A DNA stretch of 64,000 bases from Nectonema munidae (Eukaryota; Nematomorpha; Nectonematoida; Nectonematidae): NCBI GenBank assembly GCA_030549495.1, contig JAUIRK010000664.1, positions 209,001 to 273,000 of the forward strand. The letters run 5' to 3'. The notes under the pieces were generated by a model. The model saw only the letters and a program-made list of their open reading frames with translations. It was not told where the DNA came from and did no database searches. A program made the position numbers and the translations under genes. Positions within the stretch are counted from its first letter, which is position 1, and the number at the start of each line of letters is the position of its first letter. Below are positions 21,387 to 32,640 of this stretch, piece by piece.

Positions 21387-22445
21387 CACAACCGCAGCTA
21401 TTTAGCATGGATCTAACAGTTGCTGTAACATCCCTAAACTCTTTCTAACACAGAAGGAAGGAATGTGTGATGTCATGCAAGTTCATCATCTCATGGTTGT
21501 AGTCAAGAGATGACAACAGGTATTCGTACAATTCATTCCCACTAACGATGTGAGTGTGTCAAGTTCGCATATTTACGCAAGAGTCTTACGTGTCTCGTTT
21601 TATCAGCGTGTGTCAATCTTTTTAATGCATCATTAAAAATCTTCTCTATTTGCCCAATCATAATGATATCTTATAAAAATTAGATTCATTTTATTGCAAT
21701 TTAGTCTTCACATTTTTAGAGATAAGCCATTCTCTGATAAACTAGCGTTTTAAAACATTTTCTATTAATGGAGATTTGGTTATTTATAGATCATGAGAAT
21801 CTTACATCGAAAAGTCATCAATTTCTTGGTAATTTAATGTTAAGTTAATTAAAATGAAATCTAATACCAAGCATAATGTATAAATTTTAGAAACATATAT
21901 CTTATTTCAGCATTATGTGATATACACTAATATTCCTGGAAGAAGTTTAATTTCTGTTTTGAAATATGCAAAGGTCTCTGGATAACTGTAGAAGATGATA
22001 ATAATCTCTCGAAATATCACTTAGCCTAACTTGAAATTATCGATATATTATATTGATTGTTGAATTAAAATTAAAAATTAACAAAATATAATTTTGTTTA
22101 TTATTTCCATAACTTCATTCTTTATCGTTTGTGCACAAAGGGCTTCTTACACGAACATACAATGAAAAGTAGTCTTTTCAGGATTATTCTATTCTGAATT
22201 AACCTTTTTTTCGAGTAACAATTTGGGCCATATGTTGCCATTAAACTTATCTTAAAAATTACCTCACTCATAAGTGTTGTTCATGACTGTTCCCTTCTGA
22301 GGCCCTCATATGATACATAGTGTACATAAAGAGAAATTTAAGCCTCATCGGTAATGTCGCATGACATACTTACTGCAATTGATAGGCTCATCCAATGTGT
22401 TTACATTTTTTCCTGATCACAGTTAAGGATATTTTGGCTTTCATA
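21387..22445. other. AT-rich spacer between hAT fossil and Tigger element
   Basis: No gene or repeat is recognised. The first few hundred bases may include the missing terminus of the hAT fossil, but no match to its known end was found. Confidence 0.4.
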
Positions 22446-24069
22446 GTAAAAGCTCGTTATATCGAATTCGCGGATAACTCGAAGTCAGTTTACTCGCATT
22501 TTCGGTTAATTCAAAGTTAATTTTGTAGCCATAGCCTTACACATTGCAGATATAATTCCATTGTTTAACTGGAAGTTTGACTTGAAAAAACTATCAGTGT
22601 TTATTAACACCTGTTTTTATCCTAGAGCAGCAAAGTGTTGGCTTTGTTTAGTGTAACGGAAATCGTACAGATGAATGAAATTAAAACGTAGGTTTTCACG
22701 AGTTGCTTGTGTTAATTAATTAAGTACGCATGTGTAAATTGAAAGATAATCGCAAAGTTTTCATATCTTTTTTAGAATAGTCAAAGAGATTTGGTCTATT
22801 GGCTGCTGTTAAAAGAAAGTTTTCTAGCGTTAGTATTGAGTTAAAATATCAAACAATTCTTGAAGTTGAAAAAGGCGAAAAACCTAAGTCGGAAATAGCA
22901 AAACAATTTGGTGTTCCTGCAATCACTTTGTCGACATGGCTGAAAAACTCAGAGAAAGTTAAAACAGTGTTTAGCGAGAATTCAGCTTTGAGAAAACGCA
23001 TTAGAAGTTCTCAGTACCAGGATCTTGACCAAGCACTCGACATTTGGTTTAAAGATGCCAGATCTCGCAAAATGCCTATTCTTCAAACAAAGAAGAAAAA
23101 ATTCGTTTTGATTTTAGGCAATGCACCATCTCACGTCAACGCCAACCTTACTTCAACAGAACTACAACATCTAGTACTCAACCCATGGATAAGGGGATTA
23201 TCAAGAACTTTAAACAAAAATACAAAGGACTTGTGATCGACAAACTTGTTAAATCTATGGACGATGGCAAAGACTATAATATCTCAGTGTTGGAAGCTCT
23301 ACATTTGATACAACAAGCATGGGTTTCAGTGACACCAAAAACTATCTCTAACCGTTTTAAACATACTAAGTTTATATCCACAGACTCAACAAAAAATGCA
23401 GAAGATGACTCCAATGAGGAAGTTGATATTTCTTTGTCTGATCTTGTCACTAGAGCTCAAAGTTCAGGAATAAACTTTCAAGGCACATTCGATGACTACT
23501 TAATTGCAGACAATGAAGTACTTACCACTGAAGCCTTCACTGTCATTGATATCGTTGAAGCAGTAACCGGAAAACAAAGACTCACAAGACACGAGCGATG
23601 ATGAACAAATGTCCAACACCTCCTCCAACAACATCCGCTGCTTTATCTAGTTGTGATCTTTTGAGGCAATTTGTACAATTCCAACCCAACGCTTCTGAAT
23701 TTTTTAACTGCATTAATCGCTTAAAGGAATTTATAAGAGCTAGAAGTTTTTTAAATAAAAAACAAAAAAACAATGGATGATTTTGTATGTTCTAACTAAA
23801 TAATCTTGTATCAGAATCACTTCTTTTGTTAATAAATTTTTATATCTGTTTATAAAGTTTTTGATGATATAGATTTTAATCATTTTAAAGTTTGTTTTGA
23901 AAGGCTAAAGATGACGACGCATGCGCGTTGCTATTTAGTTGAACACAGTTAAAGTTAAAGTTAAAATAAAATAAAAGTACATTTCAAAAAGTTCGAAGTA
24001 CTTCAATAGGTCCCATCGGTTTCGAGATAACGAACACCTTTTTTTTTTTACAGATAACGGGTTTTTTTG
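22446..24069 (+). mobile_element. Tigger/pogo (Tc1-mariner) element, internally deleted
   Basis: The ends GTAAAAGCTCGTTATATCGA and, on the complement, CAAAAAAACCCGTTATCTG then GTTCGTTATCTCGAA are imperfect inverted repeats of the CGTTATxTCGAA kind usual for Tigger. TA dinucleotides flank both (22444-22445 and 24070-24071). The coding remains are listed separately. At 1.6 kb it is shorter than a full element, in line with internal loss. Confidence 0.78.
22799..23777 (+). pseudogene. Tigger-type transposase remnant
   Basis: The first frame begins AAVKRKFSSVSIELKYQTIL and KSEIAKQFGVPAITLSTWLKN, a CENP-B/Psq helix-turn-helix, then a second HTH start LDIWFKDARSRKMPI. The presumed ATG is TTG here. 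It then jumps straight to KKKFVLILGNAPSHVN, which corresponds to the second catalytic aspartate block (usually LLxxDNxxSH; here G stands in place of the D), so roughly 170 codons carrying the first catalytic D are deleted. After a frame change it continues MDKGIIKNFKQKYKG, the QPLDQGIIxxFK block. It ends with a C-terminal tail (IDIVEAVTGKQ; LLRQFVQFQPNASEFF). It is a dead, non-autonomous copy. Confidence 0.88.
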
Positions 24070-24335
24070 TATTATTTGTAACCTTTCATTTGAATATTTC
24101 GTTATGCGATTTAATATTTTTAATTTAAGAGGAAAAATTTGTTATCTTCATTAAAATTCTAATTATATTTAATTTTAATGAAATTAGTGTAATAATTATC
24201 AAATAACCTGTATTTGTCGTTATAAAATGAATAGCATCGTCTCCCCGAATAAGGTATATCAAATCTTACATCTAGCAAAATGTGAACAGAAAGTTGAACA
24301 TTGTCTCCCTAGTCATTTGTACATGGAATAGAAAC
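24070..24335. other. AT-rich, short repeated segment
   Basis: The text near 24240-24290 (GGTATATCAAATCTTACATC, TAGCAAA) recurs in diverged form at about 25040-25095, so a small dispersed repeat is present. Confidence 0.45.
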
Positions 24336-24419
24336 CATCGTAGTATACAGGTTGGAGATGAATCATCGTAGAATACAGGTTGGAGATGAATCATCGTAAT
24401 ATACGGGTTGGAGATAACA
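24336..24419. repeat. tandem repeat, three 28 bp units
   Basis: CATCGTAGTATACAGG then TTGGAGATGAAT repeats at 24336, 24364 and 24392 with a 28 bp period and few changes. Confidence 0.9.
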
Positions 24420-26678
24420 CTCAAGTTGTCTACCATCTTGATCTATTCAAGCTGCAACTTCATTTTTATGCTAAATATTGTAATACTTCAACGTTGATTT
24501 TGTATATTACATTTTCTATATATAAATATATGTTCATTCTATCTTTATTTACATATGTAATATATACAATTCAATTTTTATAATAATGTAATATATTCCT
24601 TCTTGTTCTACTTTTTATTTCTTACAAACTAAAATTTTCACAAGTTCAAAAGCATACAACGCCCTAATTCCTTAATAAAGATATTTAAAATGGTAATGCA
24701 ATCAGCGGCCTCAATTGGTCTTTAGTATTACCTAGTTCAGTTTATTTCCTTTGAAGAATAAGGAACTATAATAGAATTCGTCATTGAAGAAACCGATTCT
24801 TTTTATTTCATGGATAATACTTTCGTTTTATTTTTAAAACTGACTGAATAAATTTACCTTACATTACTTTAAAATTTGGGATAATTTGAACTTACTTTTG
24901 TTATATTAAATCCTTTTTTAACCTCCGTCCCTTCATTGTCAAATTTTAGCTAAATTGTCCCTGCCCCCCCCCACTCAAAGTTGACAACATAACAAATCAG
25001 TCAATGTAGTAAAAGGTATAAATTTGGACTTTTAGGTAATAACTTTTGAAACAGTCTCCCGAATGAGATATATCAAATATTACATCTAGCAAACTAGCAT
25101 CTAGCACATAGCAAACAATAGAACAGAAAAAAAAAGGTTATGAGAATATATCATTACATAATAGAGAAGAGTTTCCTAAACTCTTTATACTGAAAAAATA
25201 TTTCTTCAAATATATTACTGAGCTAGAAGGTTGATGCAATAAGAATTACAAAAAAGATAATTTGACTTCCTAAAATCTTGCAGTTATGGTACGATTGAGA
25301 GCTTACAATGCAAGTATAATCTCGAGTAATAATTGTGGTGTGTTCATTGTAAAAAAAATTAAAAAGTAAATTTTTCCCATTTTTATAGAAGAGTTTCCTA
25401 AAACTTCATACAGAAATCATATTTCTTTAATGTGTGTGTATGCGCACGTGTGTTAGATTAGAAAATTATAATTATTTTATAAAAATATAGAAATAAATTT
25501 AGGGTATTGTAAGGGAGTAGTTTATAAAGAAAAAAAACAATATAAATTCATGAGATTACTTATTGAGAAAAATTCATTAAAACACATATTTTGATCTATT
25601 TATCTTATCTTTAGAAATTTATATGCAGTAAACAATAATAAAAATAATATTTTGGCAAAACATATTTTTTTCCTGGAATCAAAGTGTAAATCAAACCCGC
25701 ACTTAAATTTTGGAGAACTAATTCAAAAGTTAAAAGTAAAAAACGAAGGTTAATTTATAAAAAACCGAAAACTAAAAAGATTTTCTAAAAATCTAAAAAT
25801 AAATTTTGGTTCTGATAGTAGAGTGGTTTTATAATTTTCTTGGAAATTGTTATAAATTAAAGGTGAACATTTGTCAATTGTCAAAATGTAACAATATAAA
25901 AATCTACAAATTAATTTAAGGTATTGTAAGGAAGTAGTTTATAATGAAAAAAAGAATATAAATTCATGAGGTTAATTATTGAGAAAAATTTATTAAAACA
26001 CATAATTTGAATTTTTTTGATATTTTTTCAACTCAAATATTCTATTTTTCTTTTTTACTTCTAATCTCCCCACCTTTCACCATATTTTTCATATTCGAAT
26101 TCTTTATTTTGTCTATTTTGCACCACTTCAAATCTATCTTAGCATTGCCATTCACACAGAATTCAATTTTCTTTCGTCGGGACATTTTTATTACCGTATT
26201 TCAGCTTCAACACTTTTATATACTCTTCGTTTTCTCTCCCCCCCCCCCCCCATTTTTTTTTGTTTTTTTAAATTAAATTATCCATACCAATTATGACTCA
26301 AATATTTTGTTTTATTCGTATTTATTTATAAGCCTCTCTCTTCTAGCCCACTCTTCCCACTCAAGTTCCATTATATCAAATATTTATGAATATAATTATT
26401 TACGCTTAATAAGTCTCTTTCTTTAACTTTTATATAGTTTTTTAAAATAATTAAAAATTTTTAATTATAATTTTAAAGAAAATAAAGTAATGAATTATTT
26501 AAGGCGTGTTAAAGGGGGTTGTTAAGTATTTTTGATCCAGAGAGTATATTGCGAGATTTGCAATTAGTAAATAAAAGGTTTGGTACGTTCGGTGCGAAAA
26601 TTTATCTACATATTTGAAATATAATTATTATAAATTCATAAAGTCATATAAAAAATGAAAGAAGAATATATGGAGGTG
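24420..26678. other. AT-rich, with a 120 bp direct repeat pair
   Basis: About 25478-25600 and 25898-26010 are direct copies sharing TTAGGGTATTGTAAGGGAGT, AGTTTATAA-GAAAAAAA and ATATAAATTCATGAG, then TTATTGAGAAAAATT and ATTAAAACACATA. Shorter echoes (GAAGAGTTTCCTAAA) occur at 25160 and 25387. A C-run lies at about 26238-26251. A plus-strand frame at 26007-26276 is F/I/L-rich noncoding composition. No gene was found. Confidence 0.5.
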
Positions 26679-27047
26679 TTAATCAGTGATTGGATAATTC
26701 TTGTACAACCTCTGGGTAAAGACAAAAATGACGGCGCTAAAAAGAGCCAACAAAATGATGATGACGAAAAAGAGAAACTTTGACTTCAGAAGATTCCCTT
26801 CCTTCATCTCCTTCTCTTTCATTTTTTCCTCTTCAAACTGATTCAAGTAGGCGCCATTTATCGCTTTGAGGTTAATGTCGGGTGGAAGGACGATCTTTCT
26901 TTCACAAGATTTGTAGTGGTTCAATTTTGGCGATGCCAAAGTACTTTTTGAAATCTTTCTACTGTTTTGCAAATTGCTGTATCCAAATAAAAGATTATTT
27001 TGCTCAAGCTTCAATGCTGAATCATCTTCATCAACACGCTTTACCAT
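26679..27047 (-). CDS. small membrane protein, C-terminal anchor, unidentified
   Basis: A minus-strand frame encodes 122 residues from the ATG at 27047. The N-terminal half is hydrophilic (DEDDSALKLEQNN; SRKISKSTLASPK). Then comes KIVLPPDINLKAINGAYL and a charged heptad-like run FEEEKMKEKEMKEG. One membrane segment of about 21 residues follows (FLFFVIIILLALFSAVIFVF), and a short tail TQRLYKNYPITD ends the protein. This is the layout of a tail-anchored or type II/III single-pass protein. The frame is open a little further upstream through an acceptor-like T10-AG at about 27072, so it may instead be the last exon of a longer gene. No family was recognised. The coding look is better than in the AT-rich neighbourhood. 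Confidence 0.55.
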   Translation of the reverse strand: MVKRVDEDDSALKLEQNNLLFGYSNLQNSRKISKSTLASPKLNHYKSCERKIVLPPDINLKAINGAYLNQFEEEKMKEKEMKEGNLLKSKFLFFVIIILLALFSAVIFVFTQRLYKNYPITD

Positions 27048-27480
27048 CAGATACACACGTGTGGAAAATCTAAAAAAAAAAGTAAAGAGCTTTCAATATA
27101 AACAACAAAAGAAAAGCAAACTTCTTGTTCCCCCACGATTTTCCATTTATAAATCATTTTTTTCGAAATATATTTGAATAGAATAAGATTTTGTTCACTA
27201 ATGATCCAGAGTTATTGAACAGATGTGAAATAAAGGAGAAATATTGAGATAAGTTAGAATAGGGGAAATCATTAATAAATTAATATATAATAAAATAATT
27301 AAAAATATAATTAAATTAATTTGAAAAATAATACTTATATGAATTTTTATTTAGTTTTGTAGTAGTAAATATTGATCATTTATCAGATCTATTTCAGAGT
27401 TAAGAATTCAAAACACAATAAAACAAAGATTCAATCGCTAAAATTATGTTTTTAAATCACAATATATAGACATTCATTAA

Positions 27481-27610
27481 CCCATTTACGGCCAATGTTC
27501 CTATTTTAGAACATAAGTAATTTCATCTTCGTCTGCTTTTTTCAATGACTTTGAATATAAATCGTCTGCGTTTTTTTAGATATCGTCTGCTTTGCTTGGC
27601 CTTAAATGGG
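27481..27610 (+). mobile_element. 130 bp piggyBac-like MITE, copy 1
   Basis: It begins CCCATTTACGGCCAA and ends TTGGCCTTAAATGGG, with TTAA on both sides (27477-27480, 27611-27614). Inside, the 7-mer CGTCTGC occurs three times. A copy of identical length lies inverted at 62460-62589. TTAA target and CCC ends point to piggyBac mobilisation. Confidence 0.88.
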
Positions 27611-27614
27611 TTAA

Positions 27615-28370
27615 TGTCGCTTGCAAAATTGACAGTGACAAAATTGCTTGTGCATGAATATTGAGATTTTAGAATTTAATGTGTTCATGTTTCAGTCTTT
27701 TGTTTACTACTCCAATCTGTCAGATTTTCCTAATCAAACAAACTAAATATACACATTTATTATTACAAGTTTATTAATCAAAGTAAGCAGCTAACTTACT
27801 TATTACTCATAAACTAAAAATTGGTAACTAAATAATTAGAAAACTTACTAAATAACTGGCTAATAAACTAGAAAACCAACCAACTTACCAAAGATAACTA
27901 ACTGACTAGTTATCTGCAAATAAATAAGTGACCAATTAACAAACAACAGAATAGCAATTGTTAAGAGCAGCCATTTGAAAGAAGTGGTGTATGACAAAAT
28001 ACACGTGACTTCATCTTCTCAGTGACAATATTCTGATTTGATATCCCAAATTATTAATGGGGCTTAATGGGTTAATAAAAAAAATGGTTAAAAACATTAA
28101 GGTAGACTTAAAGTAAATTAGCGTTAATAAAATAAGCAGGACATTTAACAGAAAAAATACTTCAAAAATATGGACAAATCCGGACTAACATAATTTTGTA
28201 ATATTTAAAAAAAAAATGAACTTGTTAAGAAAATAATATATTTGATTAAATCGCTCTTTGCAAAGATGAAATATTCTTTAAAATTTCTTTATTTTGACGG
28301 AGATATCGATAAAATCGACAGTACGAAACTTTTTGGAAGTTTTAGTTTACTCTCTTACTGTTTCAATAAA
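27615..28370. other. AT-rich, low-complexity ACTAA-type tract
   Basis: About 27775-27935 is a degenerate run of AACTAACT/TTACTTA motifs. A second GGGTTAA-type end (ATGGGTTAATAA) at 28065 might be the scrap of another TTAA MITE. No gene was found. Confidence 0.4.
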
Positions 28371-28515
28371 GGCAAAGGTACGGTTGGATGTTTTCTTCGA
28401 GAAGGCACAATTGCGCCACTTGTATCGAACTACGAGTAAAGGATGCTTGATGTGGGATCGAACCCAAGACCTTGAGTTATGGAAACCCAGTATCTACCCA
28501 ACCTTACTCACTTTG
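28371..28515 (-). repeat. tRNA-derived SINE, family 1, copy 3
   Basis: The complement reads AGTAAGGTTGGGTAGATACTG (A-box region), GGGTTCGATCCCAC (B-box) and GTGCCTTCTCGA-GAAAACATCC, the same module order as the other copies. It is diverged by scattered substitutions. Confidence 0.85.
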
Positions 28516-28934
28516 CCTAGAAATATTCTCTCTATATTTGCGTTATGAGCTTTTATTCCATAAATATATTGAGTCATTATCAGTAACTCAGAAAAGCGAT
28601 TAATAAAACAGAAATATTTGAAAAGCGTTGTCCATCTTCTCATCGCTAGGGTCAATGGAGCTATAGCAGATATTCCCACTTTGCCTTTTCTCTTTGTTAT
28701 ATAACTTCTCTAACCTTCTCCAAAGAGCAATTTCTTCATATCCTTGCAATCTCTCTCTCTCATATTTTTGTTCTAACCCTAATTCTATTCTCTAGTCTTT
28801 TAAATTTGCTAAACCAAATATAATATATTTGCTCTTTATGCAAATTGCCCAGTTTTTAAAATATATATAAAAAAATTAATAACTTTATTTTCTCGGTTGT
28901 TCTAACTTTGGGTGAAATTTTCTGAGCCGGTACC

Positions 28935-29205
28935 CAGTGGCGGATCCAGAAATTTCTTATAGGGGCCGAAATCTATTTAAATATTTTGCAATTTTGCTAA
29001 AAGTCTTCAGAGAATAGGACAGCTGTATTATGTCTTTTAGAATCACTAATTACCTATGTTTTCATATTTTTAACATTAGTTTGGCATGAATAAATTGCAA
29101 AAATTTATTTTTTATACATGTAAAGGTAATTTTCGAAGCCATTTTTCATGGGGGGGGGGGGCTAGGCCCATAAGCCTCCCCCCCTCCCCCTTGGATCCGC
29201 CACTG
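28935..29205 (+). mobile_element. hAT MITE, CAGTGGCGGATCC family, copy 1
   Basis: The 271 bp element has ends CAGTGGCGGATCCAG and TTGGATCCGCCACTG. The flanks CCGGTACC (28927-28934) and CCCGTACC (29206-29213) are an 8 bp duplication with one change. Near the 3' end it carries a G12 tract and C-runs. Two relatives lie at 36799 and 61783. It is non-coding. Confidence 0.9.
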
Positions 29206-29400
29206 CCCGTACCTTATTTTGCGATAGGCAGGATATGTATCAATTTATATACTACTTTACATAAGTAAATCTTCCTATCCTAATAGTAAGCAAAAAACCA
29301 TACCGGATCTTAAAACGACATGTGTAGAGAAGAAGAAACATATGAAATTGGCGTCTATAATTAAAATTATATTACAAATTTACAAAGTACGTTCATCTTA

Positions 29401-29641
29401 TTAGTAGTACATCTTATGCATTCTTTTTGGAGAGTTGATGACGTAATCAATAGGCTTGTTCCAATACTTTGAGTAGCTTTTAGTGGAGTAGGCGCTTCTA
29501 GAGTTTCCATTGAATGAGTCCAATTCCAGTTTTAGACGATTACATCGGGAATCACGCAATGCCATATGTAGTAAAGCACGTCTTCCAATATCCGTATTAT
29601 TGTGAATGCTTTGTATACTGTTAGCATTGTTCGTCTCCTTC
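29401..29641 (-). CDS. likely last coding exon, unidentified gene
   Basis: The minus strand has a clean 79-codon frame that begins after a plausible acceptor (CTATAAAG, AG at 29642-29643) and ends with tandem stops TAATAA at 29403-29398. It reads KETNNANSIQSIHNN, DIGRRALLHMALRDSR, LKLELDSFNGNSRSAYSTKS, YSKYWNKPIDYVIN and SPKRMHKMYY. Base composition is markedly less AT-rich than the flanks, and amino-acid use is balanced, unlike random frames here. It has no internal start suitable for a free-standing gene, so a terminal exon fits best. The upstream exons were not located: the next kilobase holds a SINE. No family was recognised. Confidence 0.5.
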
Positions 29642-29987
29642 CTTTATAGAGCTAATGTGTACTTATTTGTTGATTCGTTTAAAAATCGTAACATCTTTCA
29701 TATCTCATACTTTTGTGAAAATCATTAAAATGTCTTATAATAATTAAGATAAAAATTTTGCATAAATTTGAATAAACCAATCTTAAAATTAATGCCTTGT
29801 GAGTGAAAATATTGTTTGTTATTAATTAAATTTGTAATATTCAGAAAATTGATAATCCAATTGGAGAAAATATAATTCAGCATTCTCATTTTAATTTTAC
29901 TATACAAGATAGAAATGTTTATTAACCAAATTTCTCTGAGTACATAAAATTTTTTGGGTGAAAATTTCGTGGGGGACTTTACCCCCC

Positions 29988-30144
29988 GTAAGCGTGAGTA
30001 AGTTGGTTAGATAGGGGGTTTCGATAACTCAAGGTCTTGGGTTCGATCCCGCATCAAGCCTACTTTCTTCATAGTTCGATGCAAGCGGCGCAATTGTGCC
30101 TTCTCGATGAAAACACCCCACGCTACCTTTATCTTTACCTTTTT
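29988..30144 (+). repeat. tRNA-derived SINE, family 1, copy 4
   Basis: This is the best preserved copy. It has AGCGTGAGTAAGTTGGTTAG (A-box region), CTTGGGTTCGATCCCGC with a perfect B-box, then GCGGCGCAATTGTGCCTTCT and GATGAAAACACCCCACG with a CTTTATCTTTACC tail. It is a good reference for the family. Confidence 0.92.
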
Positions 30145-31259
30145 CATCCATTATTACAACAAATGAACGCTAAATGTTTTTGGAAAAAAATAAAATTAAA
30201 TCTGTATGTTTAGGTGTTTTAATTTTAATTTAGTTTTAATCAAAAACATGGCCTTTGGGAAACTTTGATTGCTTTGAGGGGTAGAAAAATGTTTCTTTAA
30301 GAAGGTCGAGATTTTGCACAATAATATACTTTTATTAATGGGAGATTGGATCTAGCTAGTGTGCAAGGTGCCATTGAAACGTCTATTTTTGGTACATTCT
30401 AACGATTACATAAGATGTATATAAAAAGGATCTGATTTATTAATTAATGATTTATTGGTGAATGAGAAGCCAAAATCTAAACACGACTCACAGAGCGGGT
30501 CAAGAGTTGAATAAAACTTTTTTAAAATTCATATAACATGTAATAAATTCATTTCTTATTCCACTCGGTGTGCCTGAGTTTTTTAAATGCAATGCGATAT
30601 AAATTAATGTGTATGCTTTGTATACCTGTTGTGAGGAAGAAGGGGAGAAAATAAGGACGTTATATTAGGAAATTAGCAAATAGATTGAGGAAAATGGAGA
30701 AATGTTGATCTAGAGACGAATTACTCTCCTCAGTCTACGACGACTGCCTCACAGAGTCAAACTTCATCCCAACTCTTTCACAGTGTAAACAAAGGAAAGG
30801 AATTTGATTGGCTGCTGAAGCAAAACATCACAAAATAAGAAAACAACATCATTTAACGAAACTAACATATTCATTCACTCATATGCATATTTCCCTCTCT
30901 CTCTCTATCTAATGGGTGGGTGGGTGTGTGTGTGTGTGTATAATGTAAATAAGAAAATCTTTTCATCTCTTGCATAACTCTTCTAATCTATCCAAGCTAA
31001 AAGCAGCTACAGCTGCCCAACTGACATTTAAAAACTCTGAATAGTTGGTGGAGAAGAAACACATATGTAATTTATAGAAGTGAATTATATTTTTATGAAA
31101 GATCTAAAACTCGGTTTATCATATATAATAATTTGCTTCAAAAAACGAAAATATGTATTTATTGAACGTCTCATTACAACATTTTGAGTGGATTGAAAAA
31201 AAACAAATATTATTCGATATGTAGGCTATTAAGCGTACACAATTTTTTTTTATAAAAAA
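30145..31259. other. mostly noncoding, possible promoter-like patch
   Basis: A (CT)n/(GT)n microsatellite lies at about 30893-30945. At about 30715-30850 base composition rises. The complement contains a CCAAT-type motif (GCAGCCAATCAAA) and a short ATG frame followed by a donor-like GTGAGG. This could be a first exon and promoter for the minus-strand exon at 29401-29641, but the link is speculative. Confidence 0.3.
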
Positions 31260-31601
31260 AGAGCTTTAAAAATCATAAAATTTTAGAAGAAGAAGAAGAA
31301 GATTTATTTAAAATAAAAAAACACTTTTAGCATAATGAGTTGAGTATACAAATGAATTTAAAATCAATACATGTATTGTAAATATTAGTAATATAGTGAA
31401 TTTTAAAAGGCCAATATGAGCCGCTTCCATGAAAAACACACTAATAATGTTGATAAAAAAAGAAAACAAAAAAAAATATATATATATATTTCTAGGGTTA
31501 ACATTGTGTAACAAACAGAAAATAAAAAAAGACACATGAAGAATAAAAAAAAATTTCACTAAACGAAAAATCCAAAATGTGAATAAAAGCACAAAAAATA
31601 G

Positions 31602-32640
31602 TTAGAAGATTGTTTTTCCAATAATCTGCTTTGATAAAACTTTAAATTTTTTGATAGAGGGTAACATATTATTTTGAGAAAAAAATATTTCTAGAAATCC
31701 AATCAAAGAGCTTTGCTTAGCTTTGAAGGATTGAATATTCAAGCATAATATATTGAACTTGTATAGATATAAAAACTCTGTTAAATCAGTGAAAGTGGAT
31801 GAATAAAAATCATCAAAAATGCAAATCATTAGTATAAAAACGATCAAAGAAGTGCGTAGAAACATCATTTAAACTAGTTAAATTTACTAAAGTTGGAACT
31901 GTCATTGGAGAACAATGTTATAGACTTAACCCAATATTTTTTTTACTAGAGGACAAGCTAGAGTATTATAGGAGAGGGTTTAATATCTGTATTATTTTCT
32001 TTACGACAATTAAAGAAACATAATTTTTTTGAATCAGATTTCGAATTGCAATCCTTGTAGCAATGTTGTTCAGAAGCACAAAAACTACATCTAACACTTC
32101 TAGCTTACAATACTTGCTGGTGTGTCCAAATTTCAAACACTTCCTGCATTGATAATAATTAGAAATATATACATAGCATTTACACTTATTATATTGAATA
32201 TACAGATAATATCCAGAGTCCAATGTAGTTAAATATATTGCTATCACATTTGAAAATACAAAATTTTGTATCTTTAAACTTTGTTATAAACGAGAACATG
32301 AAATTAAATTTACCGCCTTTAGAAACAAGTTCCTCTAAATGTTCGTTTTTTCTCAGGATTTCATTAGTAGCATCAGCATCTTTTATATAAGTAGGTACTG
32401 AGACTTTTATAGTTGGATATAATTGCCTTTTTTCTGGAATTCAATATTATTACACTTGAGAAGATTTTCTGCCAACTTTAAGTTAGAATTATCCTCTAGC
32501 TAAAACTAGAAAAAGAACAAAACTGAAAATTTAAATGATAATGATAAAAGATTTGCATTATTGCAAGGGTTCTTCATGTTCAAACTTTGAAACTCAATAA
32601 AACCTTGATTCTTGTCGGGAGATAAGCCTATAGCGGTGGA
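31602..32640 (-). mobile_element. non-LTR retrotransposon (LINE) fossil: ORF1 and start of ORF2
   Basis: On the minus strand, 32250-31970 encodes two CCHC zinc knuckles in neighbouring frames (YQCRKCLKFGHTSKYCK; CSFCASEQHCYKDCN), typical of a LINE ORF1 nucleic-acid chaperone. Upstream, about 32620-32550, EASTAIGLSPDKNQGFIEF is part of the same ORF1. Downstream, near 31770-31680, FNILCLNIQSFKAKQSSLIG is the first motif of an APE-type endonuclease (LxxNxRSLxxK), the start of ORF2. Frame breaks lie between them, and the rest of ORF2, including reverse transcriptase, is absent. It is a dead fragment of a Jockey/CR1-like element; the clade is not certain. Confidence 0.75.

Noticed and set aside
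24960-24973. C-run and similar homopolymers as regulatory elements
   Set aside because: C/G runs recur throughout in decayed MITEs; nothing links this one to a gene.
26007-26276. 89-codon hydrophobic plus-strand frame
   Set aside because: F/I/L/P-rich translation of T-rich DNA with a C-run; no gene-like features.
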